Source: Varibaculum vaginae (GTDB lineage Bacteria; Actinomycetota; Actinomycetes; Actinomycetales; Actinomycetaceae). Taken from it: a stretch of 64,000 nt of DNA. The stretch spans positions 62,001-126,000 of the forward strand of contig NZ_UWNY01000001.1 in assembly GCF_900604285.1 (NCBI RefSeq), written 5' to 3'. The position numbers and the translations under genes were made by a program. This document shows positions 1-7,731 of the stretch, piece by piece; positions within the stretch are counted from its first letter, which is position 1; every line of letters begins with the position of its first letter. The notes under the pieces are model-generated. The model saw only the letters and a program-made list of their open reading frames with translations, did not search any database and was not told where the DNA came from.

Positions 1-112
1 AATTTGTGTAACTCTGCGCTAGCACGGAATCCAGACAGACATGCAGGTATTTTTCTACGTTATAAACCGGGATCACCACAGAAACCAACGCTTCGCTGCT
101 GTCACACTGCAT
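1..112 (-). CDS. Family 2 glycosyltransferase, N-terminal fragment
   Basis: Only the first 37 codons lie in the window; the gene runs off the left edge. The translation from the ATG at 112 contains VSVVIPVYNVEKYL followed by a CLDSVLAQSY segment, the first beta-strand and helix of the GT-A nucleotide-sugar binding fold of family 2 glycosyltransferases. It starts 14 nt after the licD-like stop codon on the same strand, so the two are probably co-transcribed, and it would add a sugar to the same surface glycan. The acceptor and sugar cannot be told from this fragment. Confidence 0.8.
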   Translation of the reverse strand, partial: MQCDSSEALVSVVIPVYNVEKYLHVCLDSVLAQSYTN

Positions 113-126
113 TTTAATCGTTTCTT

Positions 127-1080
127 TTAGTCGCTCATTCCTGCTTTTCGAGGATCGAAACGTCCGTTGGTCATGTATTTCTGATAGGGGGTATCCAAAT
201 CCATGAAATAAACTTCATGCTTGGGCTGCTGCTCGTCTGCAGGAGGCGGGGTCAGGTATCCGTCACCGTACTCGGCGCGCAAATAGGTATCATAGTCATC
301 GGGCATCCGGTACTGCTGTGGTGTTCCCACCACCTCCAGTGGCATATCGATTCCCTTTCCAAACCATTTACGCTTGAACGGGGTAAACATTAGCTTTGGG
401 CCGTCGCAAATCGTTGCGGACCATTCTTGCCGATCATAATCCCACTTGCTAATTTGTTTCTCGCAAGCCCGCCAAAGTTTATATCGCCAGCGGGGATGCG
501 GAACTAGTGCTAACGCAACCTTCGCCACCAGTGCCACTACTTTGCCGTGGTTCTTCGGCACCTCGGCCACATTGTAAAGATTGAAAATGAGTCCCATCAG
601 CATCTGCCACCACCACGCGAAACTCTTTGGCTTTGGCGCTCCGTCTAATGGAAAAATATCGATGGTCAACCCCTGAGGAATTTTTTTATCAATTTGATAA
701 GGGGTAACCAGAGTGGTGAAGTTGTCACATATTTTTGCCATTACATCCCCGGTATGAGTTTTAGCACTGGTACGAACATAGCTAAAACGCTCGGTATCGG
801 CCTCTCGGTTCCAAAGCCTCGCAAGACGCTCGTAATCATGGCGGGGCATATAAACATCTACATCGTCATCCCAGGGAATAAATTTCCCATCGCGAGCCGC
901 GCCGATTACGCAACCTCCGCAACCATAAAAGCGCAACCCTCGTTGGTCGCAAAAATCTGCAAAATACTGGTAAATCTCCCAAGACTTTTGTTGCATCTTG
1001 TGCAGTTCGTCGGCACTCACTGGACGTGTCTTAGCTGCCCCCAAATTTTTCACCTTGCCATCCTCCTCAGTCGTTTCCAT
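127..1080 (-). CDS. LicD family phosphotransferase
   Basis: The protein carries the LicD signature: a Gly-rich segment (YGCGGCVIGAARDGKF) running into IPWDDDVDVYMPR, where the Asp cluster binds metal in this nucleotidyltransferase-fold family. LicD proteins transfer phosphocholine or similar phospho-groups from a nucleotide donor onto cell-surface glycans. The reading frame extends upstream to a GTG at 1119 without a ribosome site. The ATG at 1080 has GGGA about 10 nt upstream and leaves the domain intact, so it is preferred (317 residues). It lies between a dehydratase/epimerase gene and a glycosyltransferase on the same strand. The substrate is inferred from family only. Confidence 0.82.
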   Translation of the reverse strand: METTEEDGKVKNLGAAKTRPVSADELHKMQQKSWEIYQYFADFCDQRGLRFYGCGGCVIGAARDGKFIPWDDDVDVYMPRHDYERLARLWNREADTERFSYVRTSAKTHTGDVMAKICDNFTTLVTPYQIDKKIPQGLTIDIFPLDGAPKPKSFAWWWQMLMGLIFNLYNVAEVPKNHGKVVALVAKVALALVPHPRWRYKLWRACEKQISKWDYDRQEWSATICDGPKLMFTPFKRKWFGKGIDMPLEVVGTPQQYRMPDDYDTYLRAEYGDGYLTPPPADEQQPKHEVYFMDLDTPYQKYMTNGRFDPRKAGMSD

Positions 1081-1170
1081 TAATTTTGATTCCCGATTCC
1101 AGCCCGTAAAATACTCCACTAAATCAAGTAAATAAATTTACCTATATTAATCTTCTGCTAGCAGCAACTA

Positions 1171-3009
1171 TTAGTACAGCACCTGATCTTTTGCGGTCAC
1201 AAAATCATGCTCTGTCATTAAGGCTTCTGGAGAGATTTCAGGGACAGTGGTATGCGAAATCAAGGGATGGAAGGGCCGCTCGTCTTTTTCAGCCTCAAAA
1301 TGCAAGACTTCGGATAGCTTTTCCCCAGGACGCATGCCCGTAATCTTGATTTCAATATCCTTGCCACTCATTTCAATCATGCGCCTTGCCACGTCGATGA
1401 TTTTTACCGGCTCGCCCATATCTAGCACCAGTACCTCACCGGGCCTGCCAATGGCTCCCGCTTGAATCACCAAGGCGCACGCTTCCGGAATCGTCATAAA
1501 GAAACGTTCTACATCTGGGTGAGTAATAGTGATCGGTCCGCCATGCTCAATTTGGGAGGTGAAAGTCCATAGCACCGAGCCACGTGAACCTAAAACGTTA
1601 CCAAACCGCACGCTAACGTAACGCCACCCCTTATCGGCTACCTGCTGAGAATAGTGCGCCACTATCCGCTCCGCCATGCGCTTAGAACGCCCCAGCACCG
1701 TGGTAGGTTCTGCAGCTTTATCGGTAGAGATATTTACCAGATTAGTAACCCCGTACTCCACGGCTAGCTCTACCACATTCTTAGATCCCAAAACATTGGT
1801 TTTCCAGCCCTCGTCCGGGTATTGCTCCAGCATTGGTAAATGCTTTAGCGCGGCGGTATGGAAAATAACTTCCGGATGATGAGCCTCAAAAATCGCGCGT
1901 AGCGCCTCTCTATCCCGAATATCGCAGAGAGCGAAATCGGGGGTATCCAACATTCCAGAGCCATAAAGATCCAGTTGCATGGCATGCAGCTCGGATTCGT
2001 CCCGGTCTAGCAGCACCAATTCTGCCGGATTCAAGGCTTTCACCTGACGGCAGATCTCGGAACCAATAGAGCCCCCCGCGCCAGTTACCAGCACCCGTTT
2101 ACCTGTCACATAGCTGGCAATTTGCTTTAGGTTAGTCTTGATTTCTCGCCGCCCCAAAAGGTCAGTCACGTTCATCTGGCGAATATTACTTAAATCAACT
2201 TTCCCATCCAGCATCTCCCCTACTTGCGGAGCTACCAGCAGTTTCAAACCGGCATCTTTCGCCAGCTGCGAGTAAGCACTTTTAACATCCCGCAACTTCA
2301 CACTGGAATCTGCTTGATCGGGATGCTCAGCATTTATAGAGAAAATCGCGGTAGTTACCCCTAGTTTTTTCGCTACCTCCGCTAAATCCTGCCGTTTGCC
2401 CCGAACTGGAACCCCCCGCAGCCGCAAATTTCGTTTAGCGGAAGCATCATCTATCAAAGCCACCGGCCTATAGGGAGATTGAGAATCTACCTGCATCTGA
2501 TTAATTAGCTGTTCCCCAGCGATCCCGGCGCCGATAATAATCACCGGTTCCGGATCCTCAGCCCCGTTCCTGCGTGCCTTTTTGACAAGTCGCCAAAAAA
2601 CTCGCGCACTGCTCATAATTAATAGACCTAAAGCCGGGCTGGCTACCGCCACCACAATACTGACAAACCGACCGGGATACACCAGAGTAAATAGCGCACC
2701 GGCCAGTGCTGCTGCCACTACGATGACCCCTAAGCTGACTACCTCTTCGAATGAGGCAATCCAATACCGGTTCATATAGTGCTTAGAAACCAAACCGGCA
2801 ATCGTTTGTAACGCCACCGCGACCACTGCGAAAGTGACAATCGCTTGTTGGTCAAGAGCGCTCAAAGTGAAATCAAACCTGAGCCAAGAAATAATAACTA
2901 TCGCCAGAACCCAACTGAGAATATCTGTCGCCAGTAAAATACCGCGTCGCAGCCATGTAGGAATAAACACGTATCCTCTTTTCTGCCTATTCATAAAACC
3001 TAGAGCCAT
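1171..3009 (-). CDS. CapD/PglF-like membrane-bound nucleotide-sugar 4,6-dehydratase/epimerase
   Basis: A 612-residue protein with about four N-terminal membrane segments (residues 20-145), a first Rossmann motif IIIGAGIAGEQL (about 157) and a second, VTGAGGSIGSEICRQ (about 309). This is the architecture of CapD, WbpM and PglF, which make UDP-4-keto-6-deoxy sugars or epimerise UDP-GlcNAc. The NISTDKAAEP and LGRSKRMAE motifs follow; the position usually held by catalytic Tyr or Met appears to be Leu (VLGRSK). It is divergent from an aminotransferase and sugar-transferase pair. Together these resemble a bacillosamine-type pathway (dehydratase, aminotransferase, PglC-like transferase), with the acetyltransferase not in view. 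An internal ATG (Met6) is an alternative start. Confidence 0.85.
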   Translation of the reverse strand: MALGFMNRQKRGYVFIPTWLRRGILLATDILSWVLAIVIISWLRFDFTLSALDQQAIVTFAVVAVALQTIAGLVSKHYMNRYWIASFEEVVSLGVIVVAAALAGALFTLVYPGRFVSIVVAVASPALGLLIMSSARVFWRLVKKARRNGAEDPEPVIIIGAGIAGEQLINQMQVDSQSPYRPVALIDDASAKRNLRLRGVPVRGKRQDLAEVAKKLGVTTAIFSINAEHPDQADSSVKLRDVKSAYSQLAKDAGLKLLVAPQVGEMLDGKVDLSNIRQMNVTDLLGRREIKTNLKQIASYVTGKRVLVTGAGGSIGSEICRQVKALNPAELVLLDRDESELHAMQLDLYGSGMLDTPDFALCDIRDREALRAIFEAHHPEVIFHTAALKHLPMLEQYPDEGWKTNVLGSKNVVELAVEYGVTNLVNISTDKAAEPTTVLGRSKRMAERIVAHYSQQVADKGWRYVSVRFGNVLGSRGSVLWTFTSQIEHGGPITITHPDVERFFMTIPEACALVIQAGAIGRPGEVLVLDMGEPVKIIDVARRMIEMSGKDIEIKITGMRPGEKLSEVLHFEAEKDERPFHPLISHTTVPEISPEALMTEHDFVTAKDQVLY

Positions 3010-3115
3010 TCTAGCGTTTACTCATTAACTTCCTAAAGACCAGGCCGCAGGTAAAGGAACAAACATATTAGTGAGATAATGGCGCCAGGATTGCTTGCTG
3101 ACCGAAAGGCTAAAA

Positions 3116-4333
3116 ATGAAAGTACCATTTTCTCCTCCTGACATTAGGGAACAAGATATTGAGGCAGTAGTAAAGGTGCTGCGCTCAGGTTGGATTACTT
3201 CTGGTCCGGTGGGAGAAAAGTTCCGTCAGGCACTCACAGAGTTTTCAGGTACTGCCGGTACTATGCTGCTTAACTCGGCTACTGCTGGGCTTAAGAATGC
3301 CCTGCGGTTTTTGGGGATTGGCCCCGGCGATGAGGTAATCGTTCCCGCCTACACCTATACCGCCTCGGCCTCTGTGGTTGCCCACGTAGGGGCAAAAATC
3401 GTGATGGTAGATGTGGAAGCTGGCGACTACTTTACCTCCGCTCAGCGCATTCGGGCGGCTATCACCCAGAATACAAAAGCGATTATCCTTGTGGATTTAG
3501 CAGGGCGAATGGTTGACACCGCACCAATTTATGAAGTGATTAACGATACCCAGCCGCTTTTCCACCCAGGTAACGCCCTCCAAGAAACTTTAGGGCGCAT
3601 CGCGCTGATTATTGATGGCGCACATTCTCTGGGAGCTACCGGATATGGGATGCATTCGGGACAAGCCGGCGACTTCACCGCTTTTTCTTTCCACGCAGTC
3701 AAGAATCTAACTACTGCCGAGGGCGGCGCTCTGACTTGGCGTGCAGAAAACCCGCTGTCCGATCAAGTAGAGCACTTCGTCAAACTCAACACTTTGCATG
3801 GACAGTCCAAATCGGCTTTAGAAAAAACCAATACGGCAGGTTGGGAATACGACGTTCTTTTCCCTGGCTATAAAGAGAATATGCCCGACACTCTGGCTGC
3901 TTTGGGATATTCACAGCTGCAGCGCTATCCGCAGACAATAGCGCGCCGCCACCAGATTATTGATTCCTATACCCAGGCACTGGCCGATCTGCCGGTCACG
4001 GCGCTGGCTCACAGCGGCACTGATGCTCAAGGGCGCAGCTGGAATAGTTCCGGCCACCTCTATTTACTTTCTCTAGATACCCTAGGGCTGGCGGAACGTA
4101 ACCAGTTCATTGAAGAAATGTTTAACCGAGGGATCTCGTGCAATGTGCATTACAAGCCGCTGCCAATGCTGACCGCCTATCGTGACCTCGGGTTCAAGAT
4201 TGCAGATTTCCCGAATGCCTACGAGGCGTACTGTCACGAGGTCACGCTACCTCTAAACACGGTATTAGACGATAAGCAGGTAGAATACGTGCAGGAAACC
4301 GCTAAAGAAATTTTGTCTAGGATGACGAAATAA
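3116..4333 (+). CDS. DegT/DnrJ/EryC1/StrS family PLP-dependent sugar aminotransferase
   Basis: The product aligns by motif with PglE- and ArnB-type enzymes, which transaminate 4-keto nucleotide sugars. The internal-aldimine lysine sits in SFHAVKNLTTAEGG, and the Asp that contacts the pyridine nitrogen in IIDGAHSLGATGYG. The N-terminal VPFSPPDIREQDIEAV is typical of the family. The frame is open back to a TTG at 3095, but the ATG at 3116 has GAAAGG six bases upstream and is the better start (405 residues). Its stop overlaps the next start (TAATG), so it is translationally coupled to the sugar transferase. The natural partner would be the 4-keto product of the divergent dehydratase. Confidence 0.88.
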   Translation: MKVPFSPPDIREQDIEAVVKVLRSGWITSGPVGEKFRQALTEFSGTAGTMLLNSATAGLKNALRFLGIGPGDEVIVPAYTYTASASVVAHVGAKIVMVDVEAGDYFTSAQRIRAAITQNTKAIILVDLAGRMVDTAPIYEVINDTQPLFHPGNALQETLGRIALIIDGAHSLGATGYGMHSGQAGDFTAFSFHAVKNLTTAEGGALTWRAENPLSDQVEHFVKLNTLHGQSKSALEKTNTAGWEYDVLFPGYKENMPDTLAALGYSQLQRYPQTIARRHQIIDSYTQALADLPVTALAHSGTDAQGRSWNSSGHLYLLSLDTLGLAERNQFIEEMFNRGISCNVHYKPLPMLTAYRDLGFKIADFPNAYEAYCHEVTLPLNTVLDDKQVEYVQETAKEILSRMTK

Positions 4334-4956
4334 TGTTTCCGGCAGACGCAAGGAAAAAATCTGTGGACACTAAAGAGGTTATTGACCGCGCTATTTCAGC
4401 AGTGGCACTTATATTGCTCAGCCCCTTATTTGCGGTGACCGCGCTGGCCATCAACCTTGATTCCCCCGGTCCGGTATTTTTCCGGCAAGAAAGGATAGGA
4501 CGCTTCGGGGTTCCCTTCCGGATCCATAAATTTCGCACTATGCGCAATGAAAAACCGAAGAAAAATATCTCTGCCAGTGGCGATCCGCGAGTAACTAGGG
4601 TGGGGCGGGTTCTGAGAAAAACTAAGATTGACGAGTTAGCGCAACTTATAGATGTTGCTCAAGGCTCAATGTCGCTGGTGGGGCCCCGTCCGGAGGTACC
4701 CGAATATGTGGAGCAGTGGCCACAAGACCGGAAAGCACTGATTCTTTCTGTGCGCCCCGGAATCACTGATCCGGCGTCGATTGCTTATCGTAATGAGGCC
4801 GACGAGTTAGCTAGTGCTGCTGACCCGGAACGCTACTACACCCAGGTATTGATTCCTAAGAAGACCAAAATGTATGCCGATTATGTGCGTTCACGGTCTT
4901 TACTAGGTGATTTTCAGATTATTTTACAAACTATAGCAACGGTTGTGCGCGGGTAG
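4333..4956 (+). CDS. Polyprenyl-phosphate sugar-1-phosphate transferase (PglC/WcaJ type)
   Basis: A 207-residue bacterial sugar transferase domain. One N-terminal membrane helix (residues 17-40) is followed by FFRQERIGRFGVPFRIHKFR, the Lys/Asp-containing active-site helix TKIDELAQLIDVAQG, and SLVGPRPEVPEYV. These are the hallmarks of monotopic phosphoglycosyl transferases that load sugar-1-phosphate onto undecaprenyl phosphate at the inner membrane face. The length matches the short PglC class rather than the long WbaP class. The start overlaps the aminotransferase stop by one base. It likely begins assembly of a lipid-linked surface glycan that the LicD and glycosyltransferase genes decorate. 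Confidence 0.88.
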   Translation: MFPADARKKSVDTKEVIDRAISAVALILLSPLFAVTALAINLDSPGPVFFRQERIGRFGVPFRIHKFRTMRNEKPKKNISASGDPRVTRVGRVLRKTKIDELAQLIDVAQGSMSLVGPRPEVPEYVEQWPQDRKALILSVRPGITDPASIAYRNEADELASAADPERYYTQVLIPKKTKMYADYVRSRSLLGDFQIILQTIATVVRG

Positions 4957-5015
4957 CTGACTGCCATCCCGCACCAAACATTACCTTAGACCGGCATATT
5001 CCCTGCTAACGTAGA

Positions 5016-5050
5016 TAAAAAGCGGCGGCGAGGTTATCCTCGCCGCCGCT
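5016..5050 (-). terminator. Intrinsic terminator of trpB2
   Basis: A 13-bp perfect stem (AGCGGCGGCGAGG with CCTCGCCGCCGCT) and a four-base loop. Read on the minus strand it is followed by a run of five U. It lies between the convergent sugar transferase and trpB2 genes; the U-run favours the trpB2 side. Confidence 0.85.
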
Positions 5051-5071
5051 GCGGTAGTTTCAGCTACTCGG

Positions 5072-6376
5072 CTACTTGTTTAGCACCTGGTGGTAGGCCG
5101 CCAGATCCAGTACCCCGTTACCTGATACTCCAATCAAGACTACCTGTCCATCATGAACCTCACCCGAGCGAATAAAGTCCAGCGCCCCAGCTATCGCATG
5201 AGTCGATTCGGGGGCGGGAATAATCCCCTCAGCACGCGCAAACTCTATTCCGGCGGCAAAGGTTTGTTCTTGCGGATAGGCCCGTGCCTCCATCAACCCC
5301 AGGTGATAGGCGTGTGAAACCATTGGCGCCATCCCGTGATATCGCAAGCCACCAGCGTGAATCGGATCAGGTACGAACTCGTGCCCCAGGGTGTACATCT
5401 TCATTAAAGGCGTTAGCCCCGACATATCCCCAAAGTCATAGCGGTATTCACCCTGCGTCAGCGAGGGGCAGGCGGCCGGTTCGCACGCTACTACCCGCGC
5501 ATTTTTACCTTCACGCAGATTCTCACCGATAAAGGGAGTTGCCAAACCACCCAAGTTAGAGCCTCCCCCGGCGCAACCAAAAATAAAGTCCACATCGGAC
5601 TCGCCAGCTTTAGCCAGTTGAGCTTGTGATTCCAGGCCGATCACCGTCTGGTGGATAATCACCTGATTCAGGACCGATCCCAAAGCGTAGTGAGCCTGCG
5701 GATCTGAAACTGCAGATTCTACTGCCTCCGAAATCGCCATCCCTAAAGACCCGGAAGTTTCAGGGTCTTCGGCTTGCATGCGGCGACCTGCCTCGGTGCG
5801 ATCGGAGGGCGAACTCCAACATTTTGCACCATAAGTCTCCATTTGCATCCGCCGATAGGGCTTTTGATCATAGGAGGAACGCACCTGCCATACTTCGCAT
5901 TCCATTCCCAACATGGAACAGGCCATCGCCAGGGAAGCACCCCACTGCCCGGCACCAGTCTCCGTGGTTAACCGTTTAATCCCGGCCGCGCCATTGTAAT
6001 AGGCCTGCGCTAAAGCCGAGTTTGGCTTATGGGAACCTGCCGGAGAATTACCTTCGTATTTGTAGTAAATACGACATTTAGTACCTAATTTTTGCTCTAG
6101 ATTGTGTGCTCGATAAAGAGGCGCGGGACGAAAATTGGCGTATAGTTCGCGAACCCGTTGGGGAATATCGATATACCGTTCCTTGCTCATCTCTATTTCA
6201 ATAAGCCCGGGAGCGAACAACGGTTCGAGCTCTTTCGCGGTGATTGGCTCCCGAGTTTGAGGATTCAGATAGGGAGGCATCGGTTCCGGGAAATCAGCGG
6301 CCAGGTTGTACCAGCGAGACGGAATATGGTTATCGATTGGAAATCCTAAAGGCTGGATTTTGGGGTTATCAGTCAT
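5072..6376 (-). CDS. trpB: Tryptophan synthase beta chain, TrpB2 type
   Basis: A 434-residue PLP enzyme of the TrpB2 subfamily, which condenses indole with serine. Visible signatures are SPAGSHKPNSALAQAYY, with the PLP lysine in HKPN (about residue 117), ETGAGQWGASLAMAC, and the phosphate-binding loop GCAGGGSNLGG. The length and the N-terminal extension (PQTREPITAKELEPLF) distinguish TrpB2 from the shorter TrpB1 that partners TrpA. No trpA, trpC or other trp gene is nearby, so it is a stand-alone copy, as is usual for TrpB2. An upstream Trp-rich leader peptide and attenuator show that expression responds to charged tRNA-Trp, which independently supports a role in tryptophan supply or indole salvage. 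Confidence 0.92.
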   Translation of the reverse strand: MTDNPKIQPLGFPIDNHIPSRWYNLAADFPEPMPPYLNPQTREPITAKELEPLFAPGLIEIEMSKERYIDIPQRVRELYANFRPAPLYRAHNLEQKLGTKCRIYYKYEGNSPAGSHKPNSALAQAYYNGAAGIKRLTTETGAGQWGASLAMACSMLGMECEVWQVRSSYDQKPYRRMQMETYGAKCWSSPSDRTEAGRRMQAEDPETSGSLGMAISEAVESAVSDPQAHYALGSVLNQVIIHQTVIGLESQAQLAKAGESDVDFIFGCAGGGSNLGGLATPFIGENLREGKNARVVACEPAACPSLTQGEYRYDFGDMSGLTPLMKMYTLGHEFVPDPIHAGGLRYHGMAPMVSHAYHLGLMEARAYPQEQTFAAGIEFARAEGIIPAPESTHAIAGALDFIRSGEVHDGQVVLIGVSGNGVLDLAAYHQVLNK

Positions 6377-6432
6377 CTTTTGCTCCTCGATGAAATATCA
6401 CTTATTTTTAATAGTTTCCGCTGGCGGGAGAC

Positions 6433-6458
6433 AAAAAAATACCCGCCATTGGGCGGGT
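6433..6458 (-). terminator. Trp attenuator terminator (regions 3 and 4)
   Basis: On the minus strand ACCCGCC, a CAAT loop and GGCGGGT form a 7-bp G+C-rich hairpin followed by A and seven U (positions 6439-6433), ahead of trpB2 rather than behind it. A second copy of GGCGGGT (plus-strand ACCCGCC at 6482-6488) overlaps the leader-peptide stop codon. Two identical segments therefore compete for one ACCCGCC partner, giving exclusive antiterminator and terminator folds. Confidence 0.9.
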
Positions 6459-6487
6459 TCTATGAATGCCTGAAAGAAAGGACCCGC

Positions 6488-6535
6488 CTAGGCGAGCCAC
6501 CACCACTGAATCGATTTGATCGCTGTTTCTTCCAT
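6488..6535 (-). CDS. trpL: trp leader peptide (MEETAIKSIQWWWLA)
   Basis: A 15-codon frame on the minus strand from the ATG at 6535 to a TAG at 6488 encodes MEETAIKSIQWWWLA, with three consecutive Trp codons near the end. Its stop codon abuts the first GGCGGGT of the attenuator. Stalling on the TGG triplet when tryptophanyl-tRNA is scarce would cover the region before it and let the first GGCGGGT pair with ACCCGCC, blocking the terminator. There is no ribosome site. A possible promoter places the transcription start at or next to the ATG, so the peptide may be translated from a leaderless mRNA. Confidence 0.9.
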   Translation of the reverse strand: MEETAIKSIQWWWLA

Positions 6536-6541
6536 GCCCCT

Positions 6542-6571
6542 ATGCTAACTAAAACGTGAGAGCAACTACAA
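6542..6571 (-). promoter_or_regulatory. Possible trpL promoter
   Basis: On the minus strand TTGTAG (6571-6566), an 18-nt spacer and TAGCAT (6547-6542) resemble -35 and -10 boxes. Initiation six or seven bases later would fall on the trpL ATG at 6535. The match to consensus is only partial. Confidence 0.4.
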
Positions 6572-6584
6572 GCCGTCTCAAAAT

Positions 6585-6614
6585 TTGGCGTTTTACTTCT
6601 CGAGGCTTTAATCT
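6585..6614 (+). promoter_or_regulatory. Possible metN promoter
   Basis: TTGGCG (6585-6590), an 18-nt spacer and TAATCT (6609-6614) would start transcription near 6621, exactly where the riboswitch begins. The -10 match is weak. The call rests mainly on this position. Confidence 0.3.
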
Positions 6615-6620
6615 AAACGT

Positions 6621-6698
6621 AGCCATCAAGAGCAGCGCAGAGACCTGGCTCGCGCGCTGCAGCAACCGATAAGACGGTGCTAATGCCAGGACCGATGG
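6621..6698 (+). ncRNA. SAM riboswitch, SAM-I (S-box) clan
   Basis: The segment has the conserved S-box blocks in order: ATCAAGAG, the AGAGACCTGGCTC region, CAGCAACC and GGTGCTAATGCC. Terminal CCATC (6623-6627) pairs with GATGG (6694-6698) to close P1. It precedes metNIQ, a standard S-box target. The ribosome site GGGAAGGA (6697-6704) abuts and partly overlaps the 3' strand of P1, with no room for a terminator. SAM binding would therefore most likely act on translation by stabilising P1 and masking the ribosome site. Confidence 0.88.
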
Positions 6699-6708
6699 GA
6701 AGGAACTA

Positions 6709-7731
6709 ATGAGCAACGCTAAAGCGGAAAATTCGCTAATTGAGCTGCGGGACGTCTATAAAATTTATCCCCGTAAGAAACAGGAGAAACTGCACGCCCT
6801 CGACGGCATTTCCCTAAAGATTGGAGCCGGGGAAATCCATGGAATTGTGGGGCAATCGGGAGCTGGAAAATCTACGCTGATTCGTTGCCTAACCGCCTTG
6901 GAGCATCCCACTTCGGGGGAAATCCTGGTGGCGGGACAAAATCTTTCAACCCTTTCTGAAAAGCATTTACGCCAGGCACGCCGTTCTATCGGGATGGTGT
7001 TTCAGGCAGCTAACCTGCTGGATTCACGTACCGCTGCTGGCAATATTGCCTATCCGTTGTACTTGGCAGGAGAAAAACGCGGGGAACGTCATGACCGAGT
7101 CCAAAAGCTATTAGATTTAGTGGGACTACATGACCGGGGTTCCTCTTACCCTTCTCAGCTTTCCGGGGGGCAACAACAGCGAATAGGGGTAGCCCGGGCA
7201 CTTGCCGATGAGCCGCAAGTATTACTGTGCGACGAACCTACCAGCGCTTTGGATACCGAATCCACTCAGCAGATCCTGCATTTAATTAAAGACGTGCATG
7301 ACCGTCTGGGCGTCACCGTGGTGATTATTACCCACGAGATGAGCGTAGTTCGCGAGATTTGCACCCACGTTACTTTGCTGGAAGGCGGAAAGATTATACA
7401 GACGGGTTCGGTGGAAGAGGTAGTCAAGGATCCTTCCTCCCGCCTCGCAAAAGACTTGGTTCCGCCCCCCAATGTTGATGATGAAGTAACTTTAGACGGT
7501 CAGCCTGCCTCGGTAGTGGATATTGCTTTCACTTCCTCACCAGGCGTACCCACCGGATCTAAAGTTATGGATTTGGTCGCCAAGTTGGGTGGCGACATTG
7601 TGGCCGGAACTTTTGAAACCGTGGGAACCACGCAGGTCGGCCGCTTAGCTCTGGGGGTAAAAACCACGGAACTGGAAGGCTTTCTTCAGGAACTGGAAAA
7701 TCATCACATCTATACGGAGGTGCGAGCATGA
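6709..7731 (+). CDS. metN: Methionine ABC transporter ATP-binding protein
   Basis: A 340-residue ABC ATPase. Walker A is GQSGAGKST (about residue 47), the signature LSGGQQQR, Walker B LLCDEP, and the H-loop IITHEM. About 90 extra C-terminal residues form the NIL/ACT-like domain (from about 260) that in MetN binds methionine and mediates trans-inhibition. It energises uptake of methionine through the MetI permease with MetQ as receptor. It starts eight bases after the riboswitch with a strong GGAAGGA site and overlaps metI by four bases (ATGA). Confidence 0.95.
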   Translation: MSNAKAENSLIELRDVYKIYPRKKQEKLHALDGISLKIGAGEIHGIVGQSGAGKSTLIRCLTALEHPTSGEILVAGQNLSTLSEKHLRQARRSIGMVFQAANLLDSRTAAGNIAYPLYLAGEKRGERHDRVQKLLDLVGLHDRGSSYPSQLSGGQQQRIGVARALADEPQVLLCDEPTSALDTESTQQILHLIKDVHDRLGVTVVIITHEMSVVREICTHVTLLEGGKIIQTGSVEEVVKDPSSRLAKDLVPPPNVDDEVTLDGQPASVVDIAFTSSPGVPTGSKVMDLVAKLGGDIVAGTFETVGTTQVGRLALGVKTTELEGFLQELENHHIYTEVRA

